A stretch of DNA of 64,000 nt from Streptomyces pinistramenti (GTDB taxonomy: Bacteria > Actinomycetota > Actinomycetes > Streptomycetales > Streptomycetaceae), in assembly GCF_020564935.1 (NCBI RefSeq), contig NZ_JAJCXB010000019.1:62001-126000 (forward strand). The letters are read 5' to 3'. The translations under genes were made by a program, and so were the position numbers. The first letter of the stretch is position 1. Every line of letters begins with the position of its first letter. This document shows, in pieces, positions 16,680-25,069 of this stretch. Below the pieces are notes generated by a model, which saw nothing but the letters and a program-made list of their open reading frames with translations, was not told the origin of the DNA and searched no databases.

Positions 16680-17942
16680 TCAGGTCGGCAGGCGCAGGGT
16701 GGCGACGGCGCCGCCGTCCTGGGCGTTGTCCAGGCGCAGTTCGGCGCCGAGGAGCCGGGCCTGGCCCAGGGCGATGGTCAGGCCCAGACCGTGGCCCGAG
16801 CCGCGCTCCGTCGCGCCCGTGTGGAAGCGGCGCGGGCCGTCGCGCAGCAGGTCACGGGGGAAGCCGGGGCCGTGGTCGCGCACGATGACGGTGCGGCCCT
16901 CCACGGTGACCTGCACCGGGGTGTCCCCGTGCCGGTGGGCGTTGATGACGAGGTTGCTGACGATCCGTTCGAGGCGGCGGGGGTCGGTCTCGACGGTCTG
17001 CCCGGCCGCTTCGTGCCTGGCGTCGGCGGCGGTGACCTCGGTGTCGAGGCCGGTACGCGTCACGGCCTCACGGACGACCGCGTCGAGCGGGACATGGGCG
17101 CGGACCGGCTGTTCGGCGCCGGCGTCGAGCCGGGAGATCTCCAGCAGGTCCTCGACCAGGCCGCGCAGGTCACGCACCCGGGCCCGGAGCAGATCCTCCG
17201 TCTCGCCCGGCGGCAGCAGGTCGGCGGCGGCCCGCAGACCGCCGACGGGGGTGCGCAGCTCGTGGGCCACGTCCGCGGTGAACTGCCGCTCGGTGCACAG
17301 CCGTTGACTGAGACTGTCGGCCATGAGGTCGACGGTGGCGGCGATGTCGGCGACCTCGTCGCGACCCTTGGTGTGCCCGGTTCGGGCATCGAGATCCCCG
17401 GCGGAGATCCGGCCCGCGGTCTCGGAGACCCGCCGCAGCCGACGGCCGAGCAGCCCGGCCCCGTAGATCGCCAGGGGCGTGGCCGCCGCGAGGGCGATGA
17501 GCGAGGCCACCGCCATGGTCAGGTCGAGCCGGTACAGCTCGTGGAACTCCGCGTAGATGGTCACCCGGACGGCCAGCACCGGGCTGCCAGGCCCACCGAC
17601 CCGCTGGGCACCCCAGACGGTCGGGTCCATGCTCCCGGGGACGTTCCCGCCGTAGGACACGCGCCGGTCACCGTCGGTCGGGTTCTGCAGTGCGTAGGGC
17701 AGCTCGGCCGGATCGAGCCGGGCGTTGTCCGTGAGGGTTCCGGTGCGCCGGTAGACGTCCATGGCCGAGGTCACACCGGCGAGGGCCTGTCTTTCGGCCC
17801 GGTGCCGGATGTCGTGCGCGGTCCACACGTGGACCAGCACACCCACCGCCGCCGCGACCAGGCAAGCCGTGGCCGCGGCCAGCGCGGCGATCTTCCAGCG
17901 CAGCGGCACGCGGGCCGGCCCCGGCCGACGGAACGGACGCAC
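16680..17942 (-). CDS. Sensor histidine kinase
   Basis: A 420-residue kinase starting at GTG 17942, five bases after the response-regulator stop codon. Order: first membrane helix IAALAAATACLVAAAVGVLV, a periplasmic domain of about 130 residues, second helix VASLIALAAATPLAIYGAGL, HAMP linker, HisKA box FTADVAHELRTPVGGLRAAA with the phosphorylated histidine, N box NLVINAHRHGD, G1 DHGPGFPRD and G2 GSGHGLGLTIALG. It resembles the two-component kinases that control ABC exporters in actinomycetes. The ABC genes begin 148 bp downstream and are the likely output. Confidence 0.94.
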   Translation of the reverse strand: MRPFRRPGPARVPLRWKIAALAAATACLVAAAVGVLVHVWTAHDIRHRAERQALAGVTSAMDVYRRTGTLTDNARLDPAELPYALQNPTDGDRRVSYGGNVPGSMDPTVWGAQRVGGPGSPVLAVRVTIYAEFHELYRLDLTMAVASLIALAAATPLAIYGAGLLGRRLRRVSETAGRISAGDLDARTGHTKGRDEVADIAATVDLMADSLSQRLCTERQFTADVAHELRTPVGGLRAAADLLPPGETEDLLRARVRDLRGLVEDLLEISRLDAGAEQPVRAHVPLDAVVREAVTRTGLDTEVTAADARHEAAGQTVETDPRRLERIVSNLVINAHRHGDTPVQVTVEGRTVIVRDHGPGFPRDLLRDGPRRFHTGATERGSGHGLGLTIALGQARLLGAELRLDNAQDGGAVATLRLPT

Positions 17943-17947
17943 CGGCC

Positions 17948-18691
17948 TCAGCGCCTGAGCTTGTAGCCGAAGCCGCGGACCGTCTCGATCCGGTCCCGGC
18001 CCAGCTTCCTGCGCAGCCGCTGCACACACAGGTCCACGACCCGGCTGTCGCCGTCCCAGCCGTACTCCCACACGTCCCGCAGCAGGGTGTGCCGTTCCAG
18101 GACGATGCCCGGGTGGGCGGCGAACTCCAGCAGCAGCTTCAGCTCGGTCGGGGTCAGCGCCACGGGGCTTCCGGAGACGAACACCTCCAGGCCACCGGTG
18201 TCGACGGTCAGATCCCCGAAGACCAGCAACTCCCCCTCGGACGGCGTCGGCCCGTCACCGCCGGTGGCCTGCCCGGCCCCTGGGGCAGGCGCGTAGGTCG
18301 CCCGCCGCAGCAGTGAACGGATACGGGCCACGAGCACATAGGTGTCCACGGGTTTGACCACGTAGTCGTCCGCCCCGGCCTCCAGACCGGCGACGACGTC
18401 GAGCCCGTCGCCGCGAGCGGACATCATCAAAACCGGCACCAGGCTGGTCTCCCGGACCCTGCGGCACAGACCGATCCCGTCGAGACCGGGCAGCATCACA
18501 TCCAGAATCAGCAGGTCGAAGCCTTCGTCACGGAACAGCTCAAGGCCCGCCAGCCCGTCGGCCGCGGCCTTCACCTGGTAGCCGTAGCGCTCAAGGGCGA
18601 CGGCGAAGGAGCGGCGCATCAGCTCGTCGTCCTCCACCAGCAGCACACGAACGGGCCGCGGAGAGGCCGGAGCCGGGGCGGACGAGGACAC
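17948..18691 (-). CDS. OmpR-family response regulator
   Basis: A 247-residue regulator. The receiver domain has VRVLLVEDDELMRRSF (acidic pocket), the phosphoacceptor in LLILDVMLPGLDGI, and PVLMMSARGD...VAGLEAGADDYVVKP with the switch lysine. The C-terminal winged helix reads PVALTPTELKLLLEFAAHPG through VDLCVQRLRRKLGRDRIETV and GFGYKLRR. GTG 18691 is chosen because AGGAG precedes it by 10 bases; ATG 18742 is an alternative. First gene of the four-gene regulator-kinase-ABC run. Confidence 0.93.
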   Translation of the reverse strand: MSSSAPAPASPRPVRVLLVEDDELMRRSFAVALERYGYQVKAAADGLAGLELFRDEGFDLLILDVMLPGLDGIGLCRRVRETSLVPVLMMSARGDGLDVVAGLEAGADDYVVKPVDTYVLVARIRSLLRRATYAPAPGAGQATGGDGPTPSEGELLVFGDLTVDTGGLEVFVSGSPVALTPTELKLLLEFAAHPGIVLERHTLLRDVWEYGWDGDSRVVDLCVQRLRRKLGRDRIETVRGFGYKLRR

Positions 18692-19190
18692 GGACGGACA
18701 ACTCCTGTTCGGACGATCATTGATCACAGGCGACGTGTGCACTCACACGCACACGTCGCCCTGCAAGAAACGATATGGCAGACACCGGACGTAGCAACTG
18801 TGCCACCCAGCGGACACACGTCCCCCCTCACCGCATCCTCCCTCCACGAATACCCAGGTCAGACCGGGCGGCACAACGCGGGCAGCTGCCAGAGCCACCT
18901 CACCCCAGCTCCCGGTGGCCCCCTCCGCCATCCCCCGGCGTACGGATTCGATGGACAACCAAGCACTCCCTGATACCCACCCGATACAAATCCCGCCTCG
19001 GGCAGCGCATCGGTCCGAGAGCTGCCGCCCCCTGCCCGACGGGCGCGAGCGGCCCACAGCCGGCGCCGTCCTGCCTGCCCCTCGGCCCTGATCGTCGCCA
19101 CGGCGCCGCGCACCCCGCCACCGAGAGCCGGCCGGTCCTGTCGAGCAGCAGTCCGCGCCCGTCATGCGTCAGCTCGTAGAGGCGTCCGCG
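18692..19190. other. Intergenic region upstream of the response regulator
   Basis: About 500 bases with no gene I can support. It must contain the promoter of the minus-strand two-component/ABC run. The first 70 bases are relatively AT-rich around AAACGATATGGCAGACACC. The stretch close to 19190 adjoins the short-chain dehydrogenase remnant and may contain its lost downstream part. Confidence 0.4.
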
Positions 19191-19313
19191 CTACAGCTCC
19201 ACGTCCCGCGGCCGCCGGCCGAGCAGGGCGTGTGCGTAGGCGAGGCCGAGGCCCCGGCTGCTGCCGGTGACGGCGGCGGCCCCGCCCGGGGTCTCAACCA
19301 GGAAGTCCGCCAT
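19191..19313 (-). pseudogene. Truncated N-terminus of a short-chain dehydrogenase
   Basis: ATG 19313 opens MADFLVETPGGAAAVTGSSR, then GLGLAYAHALLGR and a TAG at 19191. AAAVTGSSRGLGLAYA is the cofactor-binding TGxxxGxG motif of SDR enzymes. The rest of the 240-residue domain, including the YxxxK catalytic motif, is absent. The remnant overlaps the 5' end of the MarR gene on the other strand, which implies that a formerly divergent SDR/MarR pair has collapsed. Confidence 0.6.
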
Positions 19314-19794
19314 CGCCCGCCGGCAGCTCGCCGAGAACCCCGCCCGGATCGGCGCGCACGGGCCGTGGACGCGCGGACTGCACGCGGACACCTGCCACCT
19401 CCTGTACCGCCTGGGCCTGCGCGCCGGGCAGCTGTGCAACGCCTCCCTTCAGGAGTCGGGCCTGCGTCTGCGCCACTACGCGCTGCTGCGCTTCCTCGCC
19501 ACGTCGAAGTGCGCCCTGCAGCACGAGTTGAGCGCGCGGCTCGGCTACGACCCGAGCGCGATCGTCGGCCTGATCGACGATCCGGAGCAGCTGGGATTCG
19601 TCGAGCATCGCCCCGCCCCGGACGACCGGCGCAGCCGCATCGTCGCGGCGACCGAGGACGGCCGCGCCTTCCTGCGCGCCACCGACGAGGCGGTCCTGCA
19701 GGCCACGAACGAGCTGCTGGGGCCGCTCGAACCGGCCGAACGGGAGACCGTGCAGGCACTGCTGCTGCGGATCACGGAGGCCGGACTCACCTGA
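19267..19794 (+). CDS. MarR family transcriptional regulator
   Basis: A 175-residue reading: CHLLYRLGLRAGQLCNASLQ, the winged helix RHYALLRFLATSKCALQHEL with SARLGYDPSAIVGLIDDPEQ, wing HRPAPDDRRSRIVAATEDGR and the C-terminal dimer helix. The core is convincingly MarR, a repressor fold released by phenolic or oxidant ligands. The only start codon in frame, GTG 19267, lacks a ribosome binding site, and the first 15 residues are antisense to the SDR remnant; the true start may have been lost or moved. The MFS gene follows 124 bp downstream and may be its target. Confidence 0.8.
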   Translation: MTAAAPPGVSTRKSAIARRQLAENPARIGAHGPWTRGLHADTCHLLYRLGLRAGQLCNASLQESGLRLRHYALLRFLATSKCALQHELSARLGYDPSAIVGLIDDPEQLGFVEHRPAPDDRRSRIVAATEDGRAFLRATDEAVLQATNELLGPLEPAERETVQALLLRITEAGLT

Positions 19795-19918
19795 CGGGGA
19801 CCAGCCAAAATTCCGCAGATCGTTGACGGCGGAATGATCTCTACCTAACTTCACCGGGGCGCCGGTGCGGTCCCCCGCCGGCGACACCGCCACCGCACCG
19901 GTATCCGGGAGCCCCGTC

Positions 19919-21304
19919 GTGCAGCCGTCCCACCCACCCGCCGGAGACTTAACCTCCGGCGCCCCTTCCACCCGTCAACCATCCCCCGATTACCGGCAGT
20001 TACGCCGCGTAGCGCTGTCCGGACTGCTCGGCACAGCGGTCGAGTTCTACGACTTCCTCGTGTACGGCACCATCGCCGCACTCGTCTTCGGCGACCTGTT
20101 CTTCCCCGGTGCCGACCCCGCGGTCGGCACGATAGCCGCCTTCGGCACCTTCGCCGCGGGCTATGTGGCCCGGCCCTTGGGCGGCATCATCTTCGGCCAC
20201 TTCGGTGACCGGCTCGGCCGCAAGTCGATGATGCTGCTGACCATGACCCTGATGGGCAGCGGCAGCTTCCTCATCGGCGTGCTGCCGACGTACGGGACGA
20301 TCGGCGTCTGGGCACCGGTGTTGCTGGTCGCCCTGCGCGTCGTGCAAGGCATCGCGATCGGCGGTGAGTGGGGCGGCGCAACCCTGATGATCGTCGAGCA
20401 CGCCGAACGCACCCAGGGTTCCCGCCGCGGACTGTGGTCGAGCTTCTCGCAACTCGGCGGCCCGCTCGGCTCCGTGCTCTCGGCCGGCGTGGTCACCCTG
20501 CTCTCCGCACTGCCCGACGGCCAATTCCGTTCCTGGGGCTGGCGGGTGCCGTTCCTCCTGAGCGTGGTGCTGCTGGCCGTCGGCCTGTTCGTACGCCTCC
20601 GGGTCACGGAGAGCCCGCTGTTCACCCAGGCCGAGCGGGAACCGCTCGACCGGACGCCGATCATGGAGGTACTGCGCCGGCCGAAGCCCGTTCTGCTCGC
20701 CGCCTGCGTCGGAATCGGCGCATTCACGTCCCAGTCGCTGCTGACCGGCTTCATGATCTCGTACGCGGTCGGCCACGGCTACAGCAGGCCGCAGGTGCTC
20801 ACCGCCGTAACGGTCGCCTCCTGCGTCGCCCTGCTCGTACTGCCCGCAGCCTCCGCACTGTCCGACCGGGTCGGCCGCCGCCCCGTGGTCCTCGTCGGCG
20901 CCGTCATCTCGGCCGCGCTCGCCTTCCCCGTCCTCGCCCTGGTGAACTCCGGCTCACCCGGCCTGCTGATCCTCGCCCTCTCCCTCGGCCTCGGCGTCGG
21001 CCAGTCCACGATGTACGGGCCGCTCGGCGCCCTGCTCACCGAGATGTTCGGCACCCGCGTCCGCTACACCGGCGCCTCGCTCGGCTACCAGGCGGCAACC
21101 CTGGTCGGCGCCGGATTCTCCCCCCTGCTCGCCAGCAGCCTCCTCGCCGCGTACGGCGGCAGCACTCCGGTGTCCCTGCTGCTGTGCGCCGGCGCGGCAA
21201 TCACCGCACTGACCGTATGGCGCCTGCGTGAGACACACACCGACGACCTGGACTCGGCCGCGTCACGAGTGATCGTCCCAAGTCAGGAAGGGACCTGCCG
21301 CTGA
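19919..21304 (+). CDS. MFS transporter, metabolite:H+ symporter (MHS) type
   Basis: A 461-residue transporter with about 12 membrane helices. LLGTAVEFYDFLVYGTIAAL in helix 1, FGHFGDRLGRKSMMLLTMTL in loop 2-3, IGGEWGGATLMIVEHA and SRRGLWSSFSQLGGPLGSVL are diagnostic of the ProP/ShiA/KgtP-type symporters that carry small organic acids or compatible solutes with protons. GTG 19919 follows GGGAG by 7 bases; GTG 19865 would add 18 residues. It lies downstream of the MarR gene in the same orientation. Confidence 0.9.
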   Translation: MQPSHPPAGDLTSGAPSTRQPSPDYRQLRRVALSGLLGTAVEFYDFLVYGTIAALVFGDLFFPGADPAVGTIAAFGTFAAGYVARPLGGIIFGHFGDRLGRKSMMLLTMTLMGSGSFLIGVLPTYGTIGVWAPVLLVALRVVQGIAIGGEWGGATLMIVEHAERTQGSRRGLWSSFSQLGGPLGSVLSAGVVTLLSALPDGQFRSWGWRVPFLLSVVLLAVGLFVRLRVTESPLFTQAEREPLDRTPIMEVLRRPKPVLLAACVGIGAFTSQSLLTGFMISYAVGHGYSRPQVLTAVTVASCVALLVLPAASALSDRVGRRPVVLVGAVISAALAFPVLALVNSGSPGLLILALSLGLGVGQSTMYGPLGALLTEMFGTRVRYTGASLGYQAATLVGAGFSPLLASSLLAAYGGSTPVSLLLCAGAAITALTVWRLRETHTDDLDSAASRVIVPSQEGTCR

Positions 21305-21569
21305 AAAGCACGAAGTCTCGCCGCCCGCGCGGCAGATGAGGCGGCCGGCCGGAAGGACACCGCGGGGCCCCGGTGTGGCGCGAGCCGGACCGGGCCGACG
21401 CGGCACGAGTACCGGCCGCTTCTCCAGTTCCGGCTCGGATGATGTGGGCTTGTCACTGTGAGCGTTGCGCAACCTGCCGGGTGCCACCGCATGAGGTGCG
21501 TTGTGGCGGCCGCTTGAAGTCAGGTGCGAATCAGGTGCTGTGGAGGCGACGTTTGTGCACACTGCACGG
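21305..21569. other. Intergenic region after the MHS transporter
   Basis: About 265 bases with no recognisable gene. ORFs on either strand are short, arginine-rich and show no motif. No clear terminator hairpin with a T tract is seen. Confidence 0.35.
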
Positions 21570-22050
21570 ATGAGTACCGACATCGCCTGGACGTTGCAGG
21601 AGAAGACCCTGCGCCATGTTGCGGCCATGTCCTCGGGAGGTCCGCTCGCCCCCCGGCTGCGGCTCACGACGAACTTTCACCCCGACCGCATGGCGGGAAA
21701 CGGCCCGACCCTTCTCAGGATGGCGGCGGACGGCGTCTACCGGTCTCAGTTCGTGACCCGCACCAGCAATGGTGGTCCGACCGCCCACGTCGGTGGCGAC
21801 CGGTGGCGCTGGGAAAGCCGCATCTTCGGCGGGGCCTATGACCATGCCTCCGCCGATGAACGACCCGTCCACGGCGCACTGAACTTCCGGCGCGAGCCCG
21901 CCGGTGGGGCACCGCGGTTCGGCTCCTCGTACTTCAGACTCACAGCTGAGACCCTCAGGCGAGCTACGTTCTGCTATCCGGACAGTTCCGCCGAACCCTC
22001 GGCCTTCGGTGTAGCCGCTCACTTCTCGCTCATCGAGCTGGCCGAGGCTG
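21570..22050 (+). pseudogene. DUF3626-like protein, C-terminally truncated
   Basis: From ATG 21570 the reading runs MSTDIAWTLQEKTLRHVAAM, LTTNFHPDRMAGNGPTLLRM, DGVYRSQFVTRTSNGGPTAH, GGDRWRWESRIFGGAYDHAS, ALNFRREPAGGAPRFGSSYF and TFCYPDSSAEPSAFGVAAHF. I recognise this as the conserved N-terminal part of DUF3626 proteins, of unknown function. After SLIELAEAED it departs from the family, roughly where a transporter fragment begins in another frame. The remaining third is missing. Confidence 0.6.
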
Positions 22051-22062
22051 AGGATCTCGCCC

Positions 22063-22713
22063 CACGAGCCCCAGGAGGACGTCGCACTCTGGGCCCGGCT
22101 GCGGCTGCCCGAGGCGACCAGCCGCCGGTTCTGGAGCGTCATCGCGCCACTTGCGCCATGGGCCTTCGGCGCCCCCTCGATCGCCCTCGCCTATCTGCCC
22201 GGTCTGGTGCGGGACCGGCTCGGCAATAACGCCCTGATGTTCAGCGCCGTGGTGACCATGCTGACCATGGTCGCGGGCATCATGGTGCAGCCGCTGGCGC
22301 GGCGCGTGAACCATCCGGAGCGGCCGTATCTGATCGCCACCGCCCTGGGCATCGTGGTGGCCGGTCTGCTGCTCGGCGCGATGGCCGCGGCGAGCGAGCA
22401 GTGGTGGCTCATCGCCGTCGCTGCCCTGGTGCTGGGCGCGGACTACGGCTGCTGCCTGGTGTACGGCCTGACGGAGGTCCAGCGCATGGCGGACCCGGCG
22501 AACCTGGGCCGGCTGACCGCGCTCTTCCAGGCCGTCGCCTGCCTGGGCTTCGGTGCGCCGTATCTGCTGGCTGTGGTCGAGCATGTGCTGTCGGCCACGC
22601 CGCTGCTTCTCGTGGTCGCCGCCCTCGCGGCGCTCGCCCTCGCCCTCGCCCGGACCACCTACCGGGCCGGGCGCGGGACCACGCCGGGGCCGGCGGCCGC
22701 GGCCACCTCGTAA
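22063..22713 (+). pseudogene. C-terminal half of an MFS transporter
   Basis: In frame from GAG-GAC at 22075 the reading is EDVALWARLRLPEATSRRFW, SVIAPLAPWAFGAPSIALAY, then about six membrane helices (VTMLTMVAGIMVQPLARRVN, ALGIVVAGLLLGAMAAASEQ, AVAALVLGADYGCCLVYGLT, LLLVVAALAALALALARTTY) to TAA 22713. This is the second half of a 12-helix MFS protein; helices 1-6 and the start codon are missing, replaced by the DUF3626 fragment. A GTG at 22207 could start a shorter peptide but would not make a transporter. Confidence 0.65.
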
Positions 22714-22813
22714 TGGGCCGGGTAGCAAGATGCGGCTGCAGACGCCGTAACGAGAGGAGCGCAACTGGTCGCCGGCGACAGCGTTCGTCGACGAGCTTGA
22801 ACAGCGAACGCAA

Positions 22814-23323
22814 TCAGCGGGCCGGGCACGAGGCACGCGGCAGCGCGAGCCAGTCCTGCCAGGTGATGTCGCGGCCCAGACAGCGGGGCTGCCGGAAGGG
22901 CCAGTCGGCGGCGATCCACTGCGGCACCAGCGCGTCGAGCGCGCGCTCCCCCTCGCCACCGACGAGGTCGTCCACCACCCACCAGGAGACCTCTCCGTCG
23001 GAGCCGCTGCGTTCGGGCGGGTCGATGTAGACGCAGCCGAGGATTGCCGTCTCCTCCTCGTTCAGCAGCGCGTAGTTGAACGACTGGTGCGCGGCTATCT
23101 CCTTCTCGTGCCGCAGCAAGTCGATGCGGTCCTCTTCATAGGTCATCGTTTCCTCGGGCCAGGACCAGGCCGGGCCGAAGATCTCCCACAAGCGTTCTCG
23201 GGATCCCATCACGGCGGGGTGGTCGAGCGCGGCGTCCGCCTCCCGGATCGGCCGCAGGTGAAGCGCGGTGCCGGGCACGGGCACGTGGACGGGGTGGACG
23301 AAGTCGTCAGGCAGCCAACTCAT
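22814..23323 (-). CDS. GNAT family N-acetyltransferase
   Basis: A 169-residue protein starting MSWLPDDFVHPVHVPVPGTA, then LHLRPIREADAALDHPAVMG, a strand NYALLNEEETAILGCVYIDP and a C-terminal part VSWWVVDDLVGGEGERALDA. Beta-strand 4 with LGCVYIDP and the loop after VVDDLV resemble the acetyl-CoA site of GNAT enzymes, although the classical Q/RxxGxG/A signature is degraded to LVGGEG. Length is right for the family. Substrate unknown. The ribosome binding site is weak. Confidence 0.7.
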   Translation of the reverse strand: MSWLPDDFVHPVHVPVPGTALHLRPIREADAALDHPAVMGSRERLWEIFGPAWSWPEETMTYEEDRIDLLRHEKEIAAHQSFNYALLNEEETAILGCVYIDPPERSGSDGEVSWWVVDDLVGGEGERALDALVPQWIAADWPFRQPRCLGRDITWQDWLALPRASCPAR

Positions 23324-23324
23324 A

Positions 23325-23645
23325 AGGTCCGACGCTACAACTGGTCTTCTTCGCTACAACCGGTCTTCGTCGAGATCCTGTTGGCGACCCTCTCTCGTCC
23401 TTCTCCACCACGGTGTCACCCAAGACGCACTCACCCGCTGGTCCGGCGTCAGCCGTTCCACGATGGCGCATGAACGCCGGCGCAGGCCCGCTCCTCACGC
23501 CATGTCCGGGCCGAGGAGCACGGCATTGCGCGTCTGAAGAACTGGCGAGCCCCGGCCCCGACGCGTCACCGCCAACCACGCGCGACGTCGTCAGCGCAGC
23601 TCCAGCGGCCCGACCAGGTCGCGCTGCCGCGGCGGGGCCTCATTT
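23325..23645 (+). pseudogene. DDE transposase scar (both ends, middle deleted)
   Basis: Around 23380-23480 the plus strand reads LLHHGVTQDALTRWSGVSRS, resembling the HTH near the N-terminus of IS5-group DDE transposases. A few bases later, near 23503, another frame gives RAEEHGIARLKNWRA, which resembles the C-terminal signature of the same transposases. The 500-600 bases that would encode the DDE catalytic core are missing, and no terminal repeats are evident. It marks a past insertion with internal deletion. Confidence 0.55.
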
Positions 23646-23675
23646 CCCGGAGCGGGCAGGACAGCAGACGGCTCC

Positions 23676-24254
23676 TCAGTTCTGGTCCGCGTCGTCCGCC
23701 GGGTGGGGAAGCAGGGGGAACAGCCGGGTGATGAGTGCCACCGGTCGGGCGCCTTCGGGGCGGGCCAGGGGGCGTTGTTCGCGGTCTTGGTAGGGCGCGA
23801 GTGCCCGTCGGACCACGTTCGCGACGCGGCTCATCTCTTCGGGCGTCAGGTAGGCGACGGCGCTGAAGGCTTCGTCGTGACGCCATTCCGACGGCGCCTC
23901 GTCCCGCTGGGTCAGCCATCGCTGCCAGCTCTCGTCCTCCAGCCCCCGGGCCAGGTCACCGAACTGCTCCTCCGGAGGGCCGTCGGCGGCGGGGGTGTGC
24001 TGTGTCAGGCGCCAGGGGCGTGCGCGGCCGCCGCTGTGGGGGGCTTCTTCGATGTGTCCGTGGCGGGCGAGCTGCCGTAGATGGAACGAGCAGAGACCGG
24101 AGCTGTAGCCCAGCCGGGAGGCGGCTTCGGTCGCCGTGACGGCGCCGACTTCGGCGAGCAGGTCCAGCAGGGCTGTGCGGACCTCGTGCTCACGCAGTTC
24201 TTCGCCGGTGCTGCACGTCTGGTCATGCGGGGTGTCGACATCATCATCAGTCAC
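23676..24254 (-). CDS. ArsR-like winged-helix transcriptional regulator
   Basis: A 192-residue protein from GTG 24254. The HTH reads HEVRTALLDLLAEVGAVTAT, EAASRLGYSSGLCSFHLRQL and ARHGHIEEAPHSGGRARPWR, an ArsR/HTH_20 winged helix. The C-terminal half is a helical region (DESWQRWLTQRDEAPSEWRH, TPEEMSRVANVVRRALAPYQ) seen in actinobacterial regulators of this group. It is divergent from peptide deformylase, and one of two ACTTTGCAAAGY palindromes overlaps its own start codon, so negative autoregulation is likely. Confidence 0.88.
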   Translation of the reverse strand: MTDDDVDTPHDQTCSTGEELREHEVRTALLDLLAEVGAVTATEAASRLGYSSGLCSFHLRQLARHGHIEEAPHSGGRARPWRLTQHTPAADGPPEEQFGDLARGLEDESWQRWLTQRDEAPSEWRHDEAFSAVAYLTPEEMSRVANVVRRALAPYQDREQRPLARPEGARPVALITRLFPLLPHPADDADQN

Positions 24255-24280
24255 TTTGCAAAGTCTGCTACTTTGCAAAG
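24252..24280. promoter_or_regulatory. Tandem palindromic operators ACTTTGCAAAGT / ACTTTGCAAAGC
   Basis: Two near-identical palindromes at 24252-24263 and 24269-24280, 17 bp apart centre to centre. The first includes the regulator's GTG start codon; both lie upstream of the deformylase gene. The AT-rich core stands out in this GC-rich DNA. They are the probable binding sites of the ArsR-like protein and would control both genes. Confidence 0.75.
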
Positions 24281-24364
24281 CGCTTGGCAAGCAGCCCCAC
24301 TTGAAGGCATCAGGCTGCGGTGCCGTCCGCGGCATCTGTGGCGTACGCAGAAGGAGAGAAAGCT

Positions 24365-25027
24365 ATGACTGTTCGTCACGAGCGGTCCCGTCCCGTCGAC
24401 CGGCGGGTCCGCGTGCAAGGCCGCCCCGTTGACTCTTGTCCGGCTCTGCCGCCGGAGGCGGAACGGGGTTCGGTGCGCCGGGTCACGGTGGTGGGCGAGG
24501 AAATCCTCAGCCGTCCGTGCCAGGAAGTGACCGGGTTCGGCTCCCCCGAGTTGTCGAGCCTGATCGACGACATGTTCCTGACGATGTATGTGGCCGACGG
24601 CGCCGGCCTGGCCGCCAACCAAGTGGGCGTCGGCCTGCGGCTGTTCGTCTACGACTGCCCTGACGACTACGGGATCCGGCATATCGGCCACCTCATCAAC
24701 CCGGTCCTGGATCTTCCCGGTCCAGGTGACCGCCGGCTCGTCGACGACTACGAGGGCTGCCTGTCCGTGCCCGGCGCCGGCATGACGGTCCCCCGCACCG
24801 ATCGTGCCGTCGCCCGCGGATTCGACAAGGAGGGTGCCCCTCTCCTCATCGAGGGGACCGGGTACTTCGCCCGGTGTCTGCAGCACGAGACCGACCACCT
24901 CTTGGGGCACACGTATCTCGACCGGCTCTCCCAACGGGACCGCAAAGACGCGCTGAGGCAGATGGCAGACCGCCGTGAGGAGGTCTTCGCCCAGCGCGCG
25001 GTCAAGGCCGCCACCCTGAATCAGTGA
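24365..25027 (+). CDS. def: Peptide deformylase
   Basis: A 220-residue deformylase with all three metal-site motifs: GAGLAANQVG (motif 1), EGCLSVPG (motif 2 with the cysteine ligand) and QHETDHLLG (motif 3 with HExxH-type histidines and catalytic glutamate). It removes the formyl group from nascent proteins. The N-terminus carries about 30 extra residues before GSVRRVTVVGEEIL. AAGGAG precedes ATG 24365. Housekeeping def usually sits elsewhere with fmt; this copy, with its own regulator and operators, is probably a secondary, regulated deformylase, possibly giving tolerance to a deformylase inhibitor. That last point is inference. Confidence 0.95.
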   Translation: MTVRHERSRPVDRRVRVQGRPVDSCPALPPEAERGSVRRVTVVGEEILSRPCQEVTGFGSPELSSLIDDMFLTMYVADGAGLAANQVGVGLRLFVYDCPDDYGIRHIGHLINPVLDLPGPGDRRLVDDYEGCLSVPGAGMTVPRTDRAVARGFDKEGAPLLIEGTGYFARCLQHETDHLLGHTYLDRLSQRDRKDALRQMADRREEVFAQRAVKAATLNQ

Positions 25028-25036
25028 GCGTTCGGG

Positions 25037-25052
25037 AGGCCGGGGGCGGCCT
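25037..25052. terminator. Short hairpin between convergent def and LysR genes
   Basis: AGGCCG-GGGG-CGGCCT forms a 6-bp stem with a 4-base loop in the 42-bp gap between the two convergent genes. There is no T tract, as often in high-GC actinomycetes. It could act in both directions. Confidence 0.4.
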
Positions 25053-25069
25053 TGATGGCGCGCGCCGCG

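Noticed and set aside
22740..22813. tRNA-like or att sequence next to the GNAT gene
   Set aside because: No cloverleaf pairing or repeated core could be found by eye.
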